Positions 27,650 to 37,703 are shown, numbered from the stretch's first letter. The stretch is DNA of 64,000 nt from Lutibacter maritimus (GCF_900116115.1 NZ_FOZP01000002.1:208122-272121), one strand, 5' to 3'. A program made the numbers and translations. The notes: a model not told the origin generated them from the sequence alone.

Positions 27650-28669
27650 ATGTTAGATAAAGTAAAAGAACTGATTGGTGAAGTAACTGCATTTAATGGA
27701 ACTACCAAAGATGAAATTGAAACTTTCAGAATTAAGTTTTTAAGCAAAAAAGGATTACTTAACGATTTATTTAATGAATTTAAAAATGTAAATCCAGCAG
27801 AAAGAAAAGATTTTGGGCAAGCATTAAATACTTTAAAAAATTTAGCACAAGATAAAGTAAATCAGTTAAAAGATACGCTTGAAAATGCAAGTGATCAAAA
27901 AGGTTTTTATGGTGATTTAACCAGACCTGAAGAACCAATTGAATTAGGTTCACGTCATCCAATATCTTTAGTTAGAAATAAAATTATTGATGTTTTTTCT
28001 CGCATAGGATTTACTGTTTCTGAAGGACCAGAAATTGAAGACGATTGGCACAATTTTACCGCATTAAACTTACCAGAATATCACCCAGCACGTGATATGC
28101 AGGACACATTTTTTATTGAAACCAATCCAGATATTTTATTAAGAACTCATACTTCATCTGTTCAGGTACGATATATGGAAAATAACAAACCGCCAATTAG
28201 AACCATTTCTCCGGGAAGAGTTTTTAGAAACGAAGACATTTCTGCACGTGCGCATTGTATTTTTCATCAGGTTGAAGGTTTATATATTGATACAGATGTT
28301 TCTTTTGCCGATTTAAAACAAACCTTACTGTATTTTACCAAAGAAATGTTCGGAAAATCTAAAATACGTTTGCGCCCATCGTATTTTCCATTTACAGAGC
28401 CAAGTGCCGAAGTAGATATTTATTGGGGATTAGAAACAGAAACCGATTATAAAATTACTAAGGGTACTGGTTGGTTAGAAATTATGGGTTGCGGTATGGT
28501 TGACCCTAATGTACTTAAAAATGCCAATATAGATCCTGAAATTTATTCTGGTTACGCATTTGGAATGGGAATTGAGCGTATTGCAATGTTGCTATATCAA
28601 ATACCAGATATTAGAATGTTTTATGAAAACGATGTTCGATTTTTAGAGCAATTTAAATCTGTTTTATAA
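27650..28669 (+). CDS. pheS: Phenylalanine-tRNA ligase alpha subunit
   Basis: A 339-residue class II synthetase subunit. An N-terminal coiled coil precedes the catalytic core: [12 protein letters not shown], motif-2-like [20 protein letters not shown] (about 190-209) and the motif-3 segment [20 protein letters not shown] in a close variant ([12 protein letters not shown]). It joins the beta subunit, whose gene is not in the window, to charge tRNA-Phe. A strong terminator follows, so it is expressed alone. Confidence 0.96.
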   Translation: MLDKVKELIGEVTAFNGTTKDEIETFRIKFLSKKGLLNDLFNEFKNVNPAERKDFGQALNTLKNLAQDKVNQLKDTLENASDQKGFYGDLTRPEEPIELGSRHPISLVRNKIIDVFSRIGFTVSEGPEIEDDWHNFTALNLPEYHPARDMQDTFFIETNPDILLRTHTSSVQVRYMENNKPPIRTISPGRVFRNEDISARAHCIFHQVEGLYIDTDVSFADLKQTLLYFTKEMFGKSKIRLRPSYFPFTEPSAEVDIYWGLETETDYKITKGTGWLEIMGCGMVDPNVLKNANIDPEIYSGYAFGMGIERIAMLLYQIPDIRMFYENDVRFLEQFKSVL

Positions 28670-28674
28670 TTTAT

Positions 28675-28701
28675 AAATTCCGCTCATTGCGGAATTTTTT
28701 T
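28675..28701 (+). terminator. Terminator after pheS
   Basis: Perfect 9-bp inverted repeat AAATTCCGC / GCGGAATTT (28675-28697) with a 5-base loop and a T-run, just after the pheS stop. Confidence 0.9.
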
Positions 28702-28714
28702 ATTTAAAATAAAC

Positions 28715-29116
28715 ATGAAAAAAGATATTAAAATACCCGAAGTTACAAACGTTTTTATGGCGGTTGTTAAAGAATATAACAACGAGTTTAAATGTGATGA
28801 TTGGAATGCTTATATTATAAATAATAAAGAAGTTGATTTAGAAATGATATTAATCGTATCTAAAGGTTACGATGAAAATACACTGGCTGAAACCTCATTA
28901 CTTCGTCATAAAATTGAAAAACTACCCGCGCAATCTTTCGCAAAAGTTGAATTAATGCACGAAGATGTTTTAAAATTAGCCAACTTTTTTAATGTTACTT
29001 TTTTTGAAGGAAATACTATGTTTGATAAAAAGTTTTTATTTAAAAAAGGCTCCATAAAAGAAAGTGCATTAAGAACCATTCCGTTATTAAATAAACGTGG
29101 TATATTGCTTAAATAA
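28715..29116 (+). CDS. Conserved hypothetical protein downstream of pheS
   Basis: A 133-residue soluble protein with no signal peptide, membrane helix or motif I can name. It starts MKKDIKIPEVTNVFMAVVKE and ends in a basic ISL-type tail (TIPLLNKRGILLK). Coding character is good: normal codon use, no overlap, ATG start. It lies after the pheS terminator and 17 bases before the lactonase gene. In flavobacteria a protein of this kind often follows pheS (from memory), but its function is unknown to me. Confidence 0.7.
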   Translation: MKKDIKIPEVTNVFMAVVKEYNNEFKCDDWNAYIINNKEVDLEMILIVSKGYDENTLAETSLLRHKIEKLPAQSFAKVELMHEDVLKLANFFNVTFFEGNTMFDKKFLFKKGSIKESALRTIPLLNKRGILLK

Positions 29117-29133
29117 TTTATACAATTCTTATT

Positions 29134-30192
29134 ATGAAATTCATTTATTTTATCTCTTTATTATTTTGTAGTTTTTTAATTAAAGCACAAAACATTCCTT
29201 TATATGTTGGCACTTATACAAGTGATGATGTGCAAGGAATTTATTACTACAATTTTAATACTTTAACTGGTGAGATAACTAATAAAAAATTAGCGGTAAA
29301 AACCGAAAATCCATCATTTATAACTTTTTCAAAAAATAAAAAGTATTTATATGCTGTAAATGAAAATGGTGAAAATAGTTTTGTGAAATCATATGAAGTA
29401 AATAATGATGGTACTTTGGCTTTTATTAATAAAGTTGGTACAAATGGTAATGGACCTTGCCACGTACAAACAAACGAAGCTAATAACAAACTTGTAGTTT
29501 CTAATTATGGCGGTGGAACAGTTTCAATTTATACAATTCATAAAAGTGGAAGTATTAGTGAATCTCCACAAGTTTTTGACCATAATTTAGAAAATAAACA
29601 AGCACACGCACATTCAGCAAAATTTTATAAAAACAACTTGTTTGTAGCCGATTTAGGACGTGATTTTTTAGCGCAATATATTTTAAATGATAAAGAATTT
29701 GTTTTAAAAGAAAATCATTTAATGAAAGAAGGCGCTGGACCTCGTCATTTTGAAATTTCTAAAAATGGTGCTTTTATTTATGTTATCAATGAATTGAATT
29801 CAACTGTTACTGTGCTTCAGCAAAAAGGAAAAAACACCTATAAAACTATTGAAAGTATAAGTACTTTAAGTGATGATTATAATGGAAAAAATCAATGTGC
29901 TGATATTCATTTATCTGCTGATGAAAAGTTTTTATACGGATCTAATAGAGGTGAAAATACTATAGTTGTTTTTAAAAGAGATGCTAAAAGCGGAACGCTA
30001 CAAAAAATACAAAATATAAGCGTAAATGGAGATTGGCCTAGAAATTTTACACTTTCACCAAATGGAAAATTTTTATTAGTTGCAAACCAACGAAGTGAAA
30101 ATATAAGTGTTTATAATGTTGATAACAAGTTAGGAACTTTAACTTTTTTATATAGTTTAAATGCTCCTACACCTGTTTGTTTATTGTTTTAA
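29134..30192 (+). CDS. Secreted lactonase-family beta-propeller protein (6-phosphogluconolactonase-like)
   Basis: A 352-residue protein with a signal peptide (FISLLFCSFLIKAQ) and a seven-bladed propeller of the lactonase (PF10282-like) type. Recognisable blades are VGTYTSDDVQGIYYY, PSFITFSKNKKYLYAVNE, GPCHVQTNEANNKLVVSNYG and GPRHFEISKNGAFIYVINE. The family contains cytosolic 6-phosphogluconolactonases, but a signal peptide points to an exported sugar-lactone hydrolase or binding protein here. Its last 12 bases overlap the tail of the convergent propeller gene. Confidence 0.85.
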   Translation: MKFIYFISLLFCSFLIKAQNIPLYVGTYTSDDVQGIYYYNFNTLTGEITNKKLAVKTENPSFITFSKNKKYLYAVNENGENSFVKSYEVNNDGTLAFINKVGTNGNGPCHVQTNEANNKLVVSNYGGGTVSIYTIHKSGSISESPQVFDHNLENKQAHAHSAKFYKNNLFVADLGRDFLAQYILNDKEFVLKENHLMKEGAGPRHFEISKNGAFIYVINELNSTVTVLQQKGKNTYKTIESISTLSDDYNGKNQCADIHLSADEKFLYGSNRGENTIVVFKRDAKSGTLQKIQNISVNGDWPRNFTLSPNGKFLLVANQRSENISVYNVDNKLGTLTFLYSLNAPTPVCLLF

Positions 30193-31083
30193 TTCAAAAT
30201 AGTAGATATTATCGGTATCATCATATCTAAAACTATTTATATAACCAGTTTTTTCAGTTATAAAAACAACACTTAAATCGTCAAATTCAGAATTTAATAC
30301 TGATACTTTTTGAGGTAAACTCCACTTACCATCAACTTTAATGGTTTTATAAATATTAAAATCACCCGTAGCATAATATACATTATCAACAACTGGATTT
30401 CCGTTTTCTAAAGTATATTCTACTCTATCAATTTTTGCTTCACTTATATTTGATGAAAAATAAATAGTGTTTTCATCATAAATTGTTGGGTTAATTATTG
30501 TAAAACTTGATTGAGAAATAAATACAACATCTGATTTTTCCCATTCGTTGTTGTTATTTCTTTGTAATTCTAATAAATGAAAAATTCCGCGTTCATTAGT
30601 TACAATAACCATTTTATTTCCATCTTTTGAAATGGTTGGTTGACCATAAGTAAAATCTGCTTTACAAATAGACAATGGTTTTACTTTTGAAACTTTTAAA
30701 TTTTCAATTTTACCTTTAAAAATGGTTAAATTACCATTATTATTACCTTTCATTAATTTTGGACTTTTAACAAAATAAATTTCGTTATTGTAAGTAGCCA
30801 CTGGTCCTCCAGAATGAAAATAATTGTTTATTTTAATTTTTTGAGGTTTATTTTTTAAATCAGAAAAATATAATTTATAAAAATCATTTTTATCTGCAGA
30901 TGCATATATAAGACCATTATTATAAAATGTTGGCGAAATATTTTCTTTTGAATTTAACGATAAAAAAGTATCATAAATAGCAATACTATCATTTTCAAAA
31001 ATGAGTAAATTTTGCTGTGCATTTGTTTTCACAACTGTAAGTATCGTTATAAAAATAAAATTATAAATAAACCTGATTTTCAT
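30181..31083 (-). CDS. Secreted TolB/WD40-like beta-propeller protein
   Basis: A 300-residue protein with an N-terminal signal peptide (IYNFIFITILTVVKTNAQ) and PD40-type blades, for example YGQPTISKDGNKMVIVTNERG, here shortened from about residue 145. The blades are irregular, and no enzyme motif is present. It ends tail to tail with the lactonase-like gene, overlapping by 12 bases. It lies 18 bases after the giant hybrid kinase gene on the same strand, so it may be its co-transcribed partner. Role unknown. Confidence 0.75.
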   Translation of the reverse strand: MKIRFIYNFIFITILTVVKTNAQQNLLIFENDSIAIYDTFLSLNSKENISPTFYNNGLIYASADKNDFYKLYFSDLKNKPQKIKINNYFHSGGPVATYNNEIYFVKSPKLMKGNNNGNLTIFKGKIENLKVSKVKPLSICKADFTYGQPTISKDGNKMVIVTNERGIFHLLELQRNNNNEWEKSDVVFISQSSFTIINPTIYDENTIYFSSNISEAKIDRVEYTLENGNPVVDNVYYATGDFNIYKTIKVDGKWSLPQKVSVLNSEFDDLSVVFITEKTGYINSFRYDDTDNIYYFELKQ

Positions 31084-31101
31084 TCTTTTTCAATTTAATT
31101 T

Positions 31102-34100
31102 TTATAAGTGGCTATCTATAATTGTTTTTAATTGGTTTTTATTTAGGGGTTTTGAAATAAAATCGTTACAACCAGCATTATATGCTTTTTCCTTATCTTC
31201 TGGAGTAGAATAAGCTGTTTGGGCTATTATAGGTAAATTAGGCCTAAATTCTTTAATTTTTTTTGTAGCATCATATCCGTTCATTATTGGCATATTAATA
31301 TCCATTAAAACCAAATCGATGTTATTATATTTTTCACAAATTTCAACAGCTTCTTTTCCATTTGTTGCATGTAAAATTTCACAATTTAATTGAATTTTAT
31401 CTAATAACACTATTTCAATAAATAAATAGTTAACTTCCTCGTCTTCAACAACTAAAACTTTATATTTAGATCTTTCATCTACTGATTTTGGACACCTATT
31501 GTCATTTTCTAAATTAGGGTTTTTTACTGGTTTATATGGTATTTTTACCCAAAACGTTGATCCTTCCCATTTCACGGATTCTACAGAAATTTTACCGCCA
31601 ATTAATTCCGTATTTTCTTTGGCAATTGATAATCCTAAACCTAAACCGCTTGCATTTCTAGAAACATCTTTTTCTTCTTGAGAGAATCGTTCAAAAATAA
31701 TATGTTGCTTTTCTTCTTTAATTCCAATACCAGTATCTTTTACAAAAATTTCTAAAGTATCGTCAACTAAGGTGTAACCAAAAGAAATGTACCCTTTGTT
31801 AGTAAACTTTAAAGCATTTTCTAATAGGTTACTAATTATTTTTTGAAGTTTTGTTTTATCTGTATAAATAGTACTTTCACAATCTGAAAGTTGATTTTTT
31901 ATGTATAATGGCACACCATTTTCTTTTGCTTTTAAATCGAAAACGGAGAATAACTCTAATAATAAATCATTGACACAAACTTTAGTTTCTAACACTTTTA
32001 CTTGTTTTGTACCAAGACGAGAAATTTCTAAAATATCATCAATAACTTGTAATAATTGTTTTCCGCTATTTTGAATAATACTTACAAAGTAATTTCTTTT
32101 TGCGGGAGATAATTCTGCATTATTTAATAATTCTGAAAAGCCTAATATTCCATTCATTGGGGTTCTAATTTCGTGGGACATATTGTTTAAAAACTCGGTT
32201 TTTAATCGGTTACTTTCTTCAGCTTTTTCTTTTGCAATTCTTAGTTCATTTTCTGTATTTTTTATGTTAGTAATATCTACAATTGTTGCAATTGCCTTTC
32301 CTGAGGTATTTAAAATAACTAATTTTATAAACGCAAAAATTTTCTCTCCTTGCGTGTTTATAAATTCAGTTTCGGTTTTAAATTCAGTTTCTCCATTTGC
32401 AATTGCTAAAAATTCTTTTTTTAAAGCTTCATAAGAATTTTTATTATTTGTTTTGCGTAAATGTTTTACTAATTCAATTAAGTTATCAACCTTAAAAAGA
32501 TTTATACAGGTTGAATTTGCGTTTAAAATTTTAATTTTGCTTGTACACTCTTTAACAAAGGTTAAATTTTCATTAAGGTAATTTTCAAAATTGTCAGTTT
32601 CAGATTTTTTTTGATTAATAAGTTCTATTACATCTGAAAAATCTTCTTCTATTATTGATATTGGAGTTTGTTCAAAAATGCTTAAAAATCGGTTACTTGA
32701 TTCTTTTAAAAGTTTATTGCTATCATACAATTCTATACTTAAGTTGCTAAGTTCTTTATTTCTTAGTTTTAGTTTGTTTGATGCTAATTTTAATTTTGTA
32801 ATGTTGGTAACTAATGCAAATGAACCTTTTTTATTGTTTTCACTATCGTAAATCGGTGAGGTATTAAATAAACAAATAGCTTTTTTACCATTCTTTTTTA
32901 TAAGCTCTATTTCATAGGTTGTTGATAGTCCTTGCTCTCTTAATTTTAGTTGTTCTGTAAAAATTTCGCTATTTTTTTCATCAACAAAATTAAAAATTGA
33001 TTTATTCTTAATTTCTTCTTTATTATACCCTAAAATACTGCAAAGTTTAATATTAACATCTACCGTAAAACCTTTATTGTCTATTATCCAAAAACCTTCG
33101 TTGGCAGTTTCAAGAATTCTTTTTAAATAATCTTCTTTTTCTTTAATTTTAGCATACGCAGCTTTTAAATCTATTTCAGATTTTTTTTGTTCGGTTATAT
33201 CTTCTTTAATTCCTAAAAAATTGGTAATAATTCCTAAATCATTTTTAATGGGAGTTATTGTTGTTTGTTCCCAAATTAAGGTTCCGTTTTTAGATTTATT
33301 TTGAAATTGCCCTTGCCAAGTTTTTCCTTTTAAAATAGTTTCCCATAAATGTTTATAAAAATCATTATCATGTAAACCAGATTTTAAAATATTGGTGTTT
33401 TTTCCTAAAACCTCTTTGGCACTAAATCCTGTAACTTCAGAAAATTTAGGATTTGTAAACTCTATTTTACCTTGAACATCCGTAATTACAATTGAGTTTG
33501 CACTTTGGTTTACAGCTGTAGATAATAACTTTATTTCACTTGATGCTTTTTTTCTTACCGAAATATCTCTGGCAAAACCAAGTAATAATTTTTTGGTTCC
33601 TATTTTAAGTGCTGCAATACTAATTTCTACTGGAAAAATTGACCCATCCTTTCTTTTATGCAAAGTTTCAATGGTAATTTGATGAGATTTAGTTAATTTA
33701 CTCCAAACTGATTTCTTTCCATCAAGCTCATTAAATTCAGCTTCAAGTTCTTTAGCATTCATATTTAAAAGCTCTTTTCTGCTGTAACCTGAATTTTCAA
33801 CAGCTTTATTGTTAACTTCAATAATATTACCTTCAAAATCCGCTAAATACATTGCATCTCCTGCTTGCTTTATAAGTGATTTAAATAACAGTTCACTTTC
33901 TTCAGCTTTTTCTTTTGCCTTTTGAAGTTCGTTTTGTGTTTTTATAGTAGCTGTTATGTCTTGAATTGTTCCTATCAATTGGAGTGGATTTCCCTTAGTA
34001 TCACAATTCAATTTTCCAAAACCATGAACCCATCTAATTTCTTTATCATTGTTTCTAACAATTCTATATTGTTTATCAAAAAATAAACGTTTGGCTAAAA

Positions 34101-35586
34101 TTTCATCTTTTAAATATAAATCCATATCAGCTCTATCTTCTGGATGAATTAATTGTAGCCAACCATCTAAATTTTTAGTATAATTAACATCAATATCAAA
34201 AATATTATTTAATATAACTGAACTACTCCAATAACCTGAATTTATATCAAAGGTATAAGAACCTAAACCTGCAATTTTTTGTGCCTCAAACAAGCTATTT
34301 TCACTTTCTTCAGCTTTTTCTTTTGCCTTTTGAAGTTCTTCTTGATTATTTTTTGCTGTAGTAATATCTTGAACTGTTCCAAAAATTTTAGTTGGATTTC
34401 CTTGAATATCAAATTCTAATTTACCTAACGTATTTATCCAACTTATTTCCTTATTATCTTGTCTTAAAATACGGTATTCTTTATTATAAAAATTTAATTT
34501 TTGTTCAATTAAATCATTTATGTCAGTTAAAATAGTTGTTAAATCTTCTGAATAAATAAATTTTGCTATGCTTTCAAGATCTTTTTTAAAATTTTTATCA
34601 ATACCTAAAATAGAATCTAAAACAGGTGTGCTTTCCCAAGTTTCTTTTGCAATATCATAAATAAAGGAACCAACATTTGCAATTTGTTGCGCTTCTTGTA
34701 ACCTATTTTCGGCTAATTTTCTTTTTGATACATCTCTTATTGCAGCTAATCTTGTGTGTCCAGATATATTTGTGTCTATAGTTTTAGATTCAATTTCAAT
34801 AAAAAAAGTAGTGTTATCTTTTCTAATTCCTTCAATTTCATAAGGTAACGTATAACTATTTTTATTTTTAGTGTATATTTTTGAATGAAATTTTTTATCA
34901 AAAAGTAAATCAATAACGTTTTTGCCAATTAATTCTTCTTTTGTATACCCAAACATTTTTGCAAATGAAAGATTGACATCAATTGCAATACCGTTATCAT
35001 GAATTAAAATTCCTTCGAATGTTAAATTAAAGAGTTTTTCGAAATTCTTTTGAGAGGCTTCAATGTTTTCGTTTTTAATGTTAATTTGATCATTAAAAAT
35101 TATTTTGGCAAGAATTTTTTCAATTTTAATAGCTATTATTTGTGCAATGCTTTCAACTATTTTTACATCAATTATTGGTTTATCATCCATAATAGCAATT
35201 AAACCTATTGGTTGTTTATTTGAATTCCATAATGGAATACCAATATAACTTTCAATATTTAATTGTTTTAACAAAATATCTTTTGGAAATAAATTTTGTG
35301 TGTTGGAAGTGTAACTACAAACGCTTTTATTTATAACATTTTCACAAGGTGTGTCTGCTAAATTATAGGTGTTTTTTGGTAAAAATTTTTGTTCTTTTTT
35401 AGAGTAAAAACATTCAATTTTTGCAACAGTAGGTTCATCTACTGAATATTTATCAATAATCACATAATTAACATCTAATAATTCAGTTAAAAAAATAGCT
35501 GATTCTTTTAAAAACTGATTATTATGTGATTTATATCCTTTTTTAGAAATAAACGCTAATAATTTATCAATACGTGCCTCTACCAT
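31102..35586 (-). CDS. Giant multi-PAS hybrid sensor histidine kinase
   Basis: A 1494-residue cytoplasmic sensor with no membrane helix. Order: a GAF-like domain (about 1-165) and seven PAS domains (about 190 to 1105; the last atypical). Next is HisKA with H-box SHEIRTPMNG (about residue 1137), HATPase with N-box and GTG-type motifs (about 1240-1355), and a C-terminal receiver with acidic VEDEE and phospho-acceptor in LVLMDINMP (about 1425). The PAS units are joined by repeated KAKEKAEES linkers, two of them encoded by an identical 39-base repeat. No separate regulator gene is nearby; phosphotransfer probably continues to an unlinked partner. Confidence 0.92.
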   Translation of the reverse strand: MVEARIDKLLAFISKKGYKSHNNQFLKESAIFLTELLDVNYVIIDKYSVDEPTVAKIECFYSKKEQKFLPKNTYNLADTPCENVINKSVCSYTSNTQNLFPKDILLKQLNIESYIGIPLWNSNKQPIGLIAIMDDKPIIDVKIVESIAQIIAIKIEKILAKIIFNDQINIKNENIEASQKNFEKLFNLTFEGILIHDNGIAIDVNLSFAKMFGYTKEELIGKNVIDLLFDKKFHSKIYTKNKNSYTLPYEIEGIRKDNTTFFIEIESKTIDTNISGHTRLAAIRDVSKRKLAENRLQEAQQIANVGSFIYDIAKETWESTPVLDSILGIDKNFKKDLESIAKFIYSEDLTTILTDINDLIEQKLNFYNKEYRILRQDNKEISWINTLGKLEFDIQGNPTKIFGTVQDITTAKNNQEELQKAKEKAEESENSLFEAQKIAGLGSYTFDINSGYWSSSVILNNIFDIDVNYTKNLDGWLQLIHPEDRADMDLYLKDEILAKRLFFDKQYRIVRNNDKEIRWVHGFGKLNCDTKGNPLQLIGTIQDITATIKTQNELQKAKEKAEESELLFKSLIKQAGDAMYLADFEGNIIEVNNKAVENSGYSRKELLNMNAKELEAEFNELDGKKSVWSKLTKSHQITIETLHKRKDGSIFPVEISIAALKIGTKKLLLGFARDISVRKKASSEIKLLSTAVNQSANSIVITDVQGKIEFTNPKFSEVTGFSAKEVLGKNTNILKSGLHDNDFYKHLWETILKGKTWQGQFQNKSKNGTLIWEQTTITPIKNDLGIITNFLGIKEDITEQKKSEIDLKAAYAKIKEKEDYLKRILETANEGFWIIDNKGFTVDVNIKLCSILGYNKEEIKNKSIFNFVDEKNSEIFTEQLKLREQGLSTTYEIELIKKNGKKAICLFNTSPIYDSENNKKGSFALVTNITKLKLASNKLKLRNKELSNLSIELYDSNKLLKESSNRFLSIFEQTPISIIEEDFSDVIELINQKKSETDNFENYLNENLTFVKECTSKIKILNANSTCINLFKVDNLIELVKHLRKTNNKNSYEALKKEFLAIANGETEFKTETEFINTQGEKIFAFIKLVILNTSGKAIATIVDITNIKNTENELRIAKEKAEESNRLKTEFLNNMSHEIRTPMNGILGFSELLNNAELSPAKRNYFVSIIQNSGKQLLQVIDDILEISRLGTKQVKVLETKVCVNDLLLELFSVFDLKAKENGVPLYIKNQLSDCESTIYTDKTKLQKIISNLLENALKFTNKGYISFGYTLVDDTLEIFVKDTGIGIKEEKQHIIFERFSQEEKDVSRNASGLGLGLSIAKENTELIGGKISVESVKWEGSTFWVKIPYKPVKNPNLENDNRCPKSVDERSKYKVLVVEDEEVNYLFIEIVLLDKIQLNCEILHATNGKEAVEICEKYNNIDLVLMDINMPIMNGYDATKKIKEFRPNLPIIAQTAYSTPEDKEKAYNAGCNDFISKPLNKNQLKTIIDSHL
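33892..33930. repeat. 39-base direct repeat in the PAS linker, copy A
   Basis: Identical to 34300-34338. It encodes the KAKEKAEES linker after one PAS unit. A 24-base part recurs near 32212-32235 before the kinase domain. Confidence 0.85.
34300..34338. repeat. 39-base direct repeat in the PAS linker, copy B
   Basis: Identical to 33892-33930, 408 bases (136 codons) apart, which is one PAS unit plus linker. It marks a recent internal duplication or gene conversion and is a possible recombination point. Confidence 0.85.
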
Positions 35587-35633
35587 AATAGCATTATTTG
35601 GGGTTTAAATAAAGTAAAAGCGAATATAACAAA

Positions 35634-36161
35634 TTAAATTGTTTGTACTACACTGCTAAACAATTTCACTTTATCCCAATTAGTGTATTCAATTTTGGTA
35701 TTACTATCAGTTGGTCCTTTAGTCATCCACATAATAAATTGAATCATAATTCTATCAAAAAAAGGATATTTTTTATAATCTAATTTACCTGCAAAAACCT
35801 CTACCACTGTTGGTTTCCAATTTATTGTTTTAAAAAACTTTATAACATAAGGGTTTGTTGTTGGCGTATTTTTTTCTGGTTTACGCGCCACTAAGTTAAC
35901 TGAAAAAAATGCCGTTTTAATAGCGTTTAACTGATTTTTATTTGTGTTAATAAATTTGATAATTTTATCATTATGAACTCCATATCTAATACTTGCGCCA
36001 ATAACTAACTTATCAAAACTTAAAATATCTTCATTAAAATCTTCAATTGAAAAAAGCGAAATTTCTGTATTTGCATCTTTAAGATATTCTTGTAGTTTTT
36101 TACAAATTTTTAAAGTTTGCCCATCAACAGTTGAATATACTATACCTATTTTAACACCCAT
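35634..36161 (-). CDS. hemG: HemG-type menaquinone-dependent protoporphyrinogen IX dehydrogenase (flavodoxin fold)
   Basis: A 175-residue flavodoxin-like protein. The FMN-binding loop is STVDGQTLKIC (about 10-20). GASIRYGVHNDKI (about 75-87) and FFSVNLVARKPEKNT (about 106-120) match the HemG family that oxidises protoporphyrinogen IX with quinone in haem synthesis. Length is right for the family. It stands alone, without other haem genes nearby. Another flavodoxin role cannot be excluded. Confidence 0.82.
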   Translation of the reverse strand: MGVKIGIVYSTVDGQTLKICKKLQEYLKDANTEISLFSIEDFNEDILSFDKLVIGASIRYGVHNDKIIKFINTNKNQLNAIKTAFFSVNLVARKPEKNTPTTNPYVIKFFKTINWKPTVVEVFAGKLDYKKYPFFDRIMIQFIMWMTKGPTDSNTKIEYTNWDKVKLFSSVVQTI

Positions 36162-36241
36162 AACTATTTTTAAATGAAATATTTATCAAATTTACAAAAA
36201 CATAAAAATTAGATATATGATTAATATCAGAATTAAAAATA

Positions 36242-36270
36242 TAAAAAAAGTCCATCAAATGATGGACTTT
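36242..36270 (-). terminator. Terminator of the cold-shock gene
   Basis: Perfect 10-bp inverted repeat AAAGTCCATC / GATGGACTTT (36247-36270), followed on the minus strand by a T7 run. Confidence 0.88.
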
Positions 36271-36298
36271 AAGTTTTTTTAAAAAGTTTGGATAATAC

Positions 36299-36490
36299 TT
36301 AAATTACTCTAACACTTACTGCGTTTAAACCTTTTTTACCTTCTTTTAAATCAAATTCAACTTCATCACCTTCTCTGATTTCGTCTACTAAACCAGAAAT
36401 GTGTACGAAGTATTCTGTTTTTGATCCGTCTTCTGTAATAAATCCAAAACCTTTAGATTCATTAAAGAACTTTACTGTACCTTTTTTCAT
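36299..36490 (-). CDS. Cold-shock-domain protein (Csp family)
   Basis: A 63-residue single cold-shock domain protein that binds single-stranded RNA and DNA. RNP-1 is KGFGFI (about 14-19) and RNP-2 is YFVHIS (about 28-33), preceded by GTVKFFNES. The length is nearly the domain alone. It has its own promoter with a -33 element and its own terminator, so it is monocistronic, as expected of a highly expressed Csp. Confidence 0.96.
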   Translation of the reverse strand: MKKGTVKFFNESKGFGFITEDGSKTEYFVHISGLVDEIREGDEVEFDLKEGKKGLNAVSVRVI

Positions 36491-36512
36491 TGTTAAAAAA
36501 TAAATTAAAGCA

Positions 36513-36520
36513 CAAAGGTA
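36513..36520 (-). promoter_or_regulatory. -7 promoter box (TACCTTTG) of the cold-shock gene
   Basis: CAAAGGTA on the plus strand, a perfect TAnnTTTG on the minus strand 22 bases before the ATG. A TTTG-type -33 element (CAAA at 36542-36545) lies 21 bases further upstream, the expected spacing. Confidence 0.72.
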
Positions 36521-36599
36521 TAATTATTTCGATGCAAATTACAAAAAGCACAAATTTTTTATTAAAAGTTAACTTTAATTAAATACTAGAAATCAACTA

Positions 36600-37595
36600 T
36601 TAATCTAATAATTCTGTTAATTTTTTAAATATTTGTTTTGGATTTTTATTTAAATATAACACTTCATAAACAGCATCAATTATTGGTGTTTTAGCTTTAT
36701 TTTTCTCGTTTATTGCATACGCACTTTTAGCTGCATAATAACCTTCGGCAATCATACTCATTTCCATCATAGCACTTTTTACCGTGTAGCCTTTACCAAT
36801 CATGTTTCCAAACATTCTATTTCTACTAAATACGGAATAACCAGTTACTAATAAATCTCCTAAATAGGCAGAATTGTTTATGTTACGTTTCATTTTATGC
36901 ACTTTTTTTATGAAACGTTTCATTTCGCGAATAGAGTTTGACATTAAAACTGATTGAAAGTTGTCTCCATAACCCAATCCGTGCGCCATACCAGCAGCAA
37001 TTGCATAAATATTTTTAAGCATTGCGGCATATTCTGTACCAATGATATCATCAGAAATTTTAGTGTTTATATAATTACTTGCTAAAAATTTACTCATTAA
37101 TTTGGCTTTTTTAGCATCTTGACTAGCAATAGTTAAGTACGATAGACGTTCCATAGCCACTTCTTCCGCATGGCAAGGTCCAGTAATTACGCCAATATTT
37201 TCAAATGGTATATTGTAATTTTTATGAAAATGTTCACCAACAATTAATCCGCTTTCAGGCACAATTCCTTTTATGGCTGAAAATACAATTTTGGTAGAAA
37301 TATCAATGGTAATTTTATCTAACTCACTTTTTAAAAATGCCGATGGAATAGCAAAAATTAAAATATCCGCATAGTCAACCAGTTCATTAATATTACTTGA
37401 TAAATGTAATTTATCAACAGATAATTCAGCAGAGCTTAAATAATTTGGGTTGTGTTGGTTTTCTTTTATATATTCTATTGTAGATTCGTTTCGGATATAC
37501 CAACCAACCTGATCTAAATTTTCACATAACATTTTAATAATTGCAGTAGCCCAACTTCCACTTCCAAAAACTGCAACTTTAGGGTTATTAATCAT
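36600..37595 (-). CDS. gpsA: NAD(P)H-dependent glycerol-3-phosphate dehydrogenase
   Basis: About 331 residues. It reduces dihydroxyacetone phosphate to sn-glycerol-3-phosphate for phospholipid synthesis. The dinucleotide loop is FGSGSWATAI (about 9-18), followed by SAIKGIVPESG and GPCHAEEVA, and the C-terminal domain has AAGMAHGLGYGDN. The open frame extends to an ATG at 37616, but a -7 promoter box overlies that codon and homology begins at INNPKVAVFG, so the start is placed at 37595. Confidence 0.94.
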   Translation of the reverse strand: MINNPKVAVFGSGSWATAIIKMLCENLDQVGWYIRNESTIEYIKENQHNPNYLSSAELSVDKLHLSSNINELVDYADILIFAIPSAFLKSELDKITIDISTKIVFSAIKGIVPESGLIVGEHFHKNYNIPFENIGVITGPCHAEEVAMERLSYLTIASQDAKKAKLMSKFLASNYINTKISDDIIGTEYAAMLKNIYAIAAGMAHGLGYGDNFQSVLMSNSIREMKRFIKKVHKMKRNINNSAYLGDLLVTGYSVFSRNRMFGNMIGKGYTVKSAMMEMSMIAEGYYAAKSAYAINEKNKAKTPIIDAVYEVLYLNKNPKQIFKKLTELLD

Positions 37596-37613
37596 ACATA
37601 AGGTTTTAAAATT

Positions 37614-37621
37614 CAAAAGTA
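37614..37621 (-). promoter_or_regulatory. -7 promoter box (TACTTTTG) of gpsA
   Basis: CAAAAGTA on the plus strand, a perfect TAnnTTTG on the minus strand 18 bases before the ATG at 37595. It covers the upstream ATG at 37616, arguing against that longer start. Confidence 0.65.
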
Positions 37622-37695
37622 AAAAAACTAAATTAAATGTATCTTAAAATTATGGTAACATATTTCCTGTAAATATTTTTATTGAATTCAATATA

Positions 37696-37703
37696 TACTT
37701 TTG
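37696..37703 (+). promoter_or_regulatory. -7 promoter box (TACTTTTG) of the flippase gene
   Basis: A perfect TAnnTTTG match 40 bases upstream of the TTG start at 37744. It faces away from the gpsA promoter, so the 148-base gap carries two divergent promoters. Confidence 0.62.
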
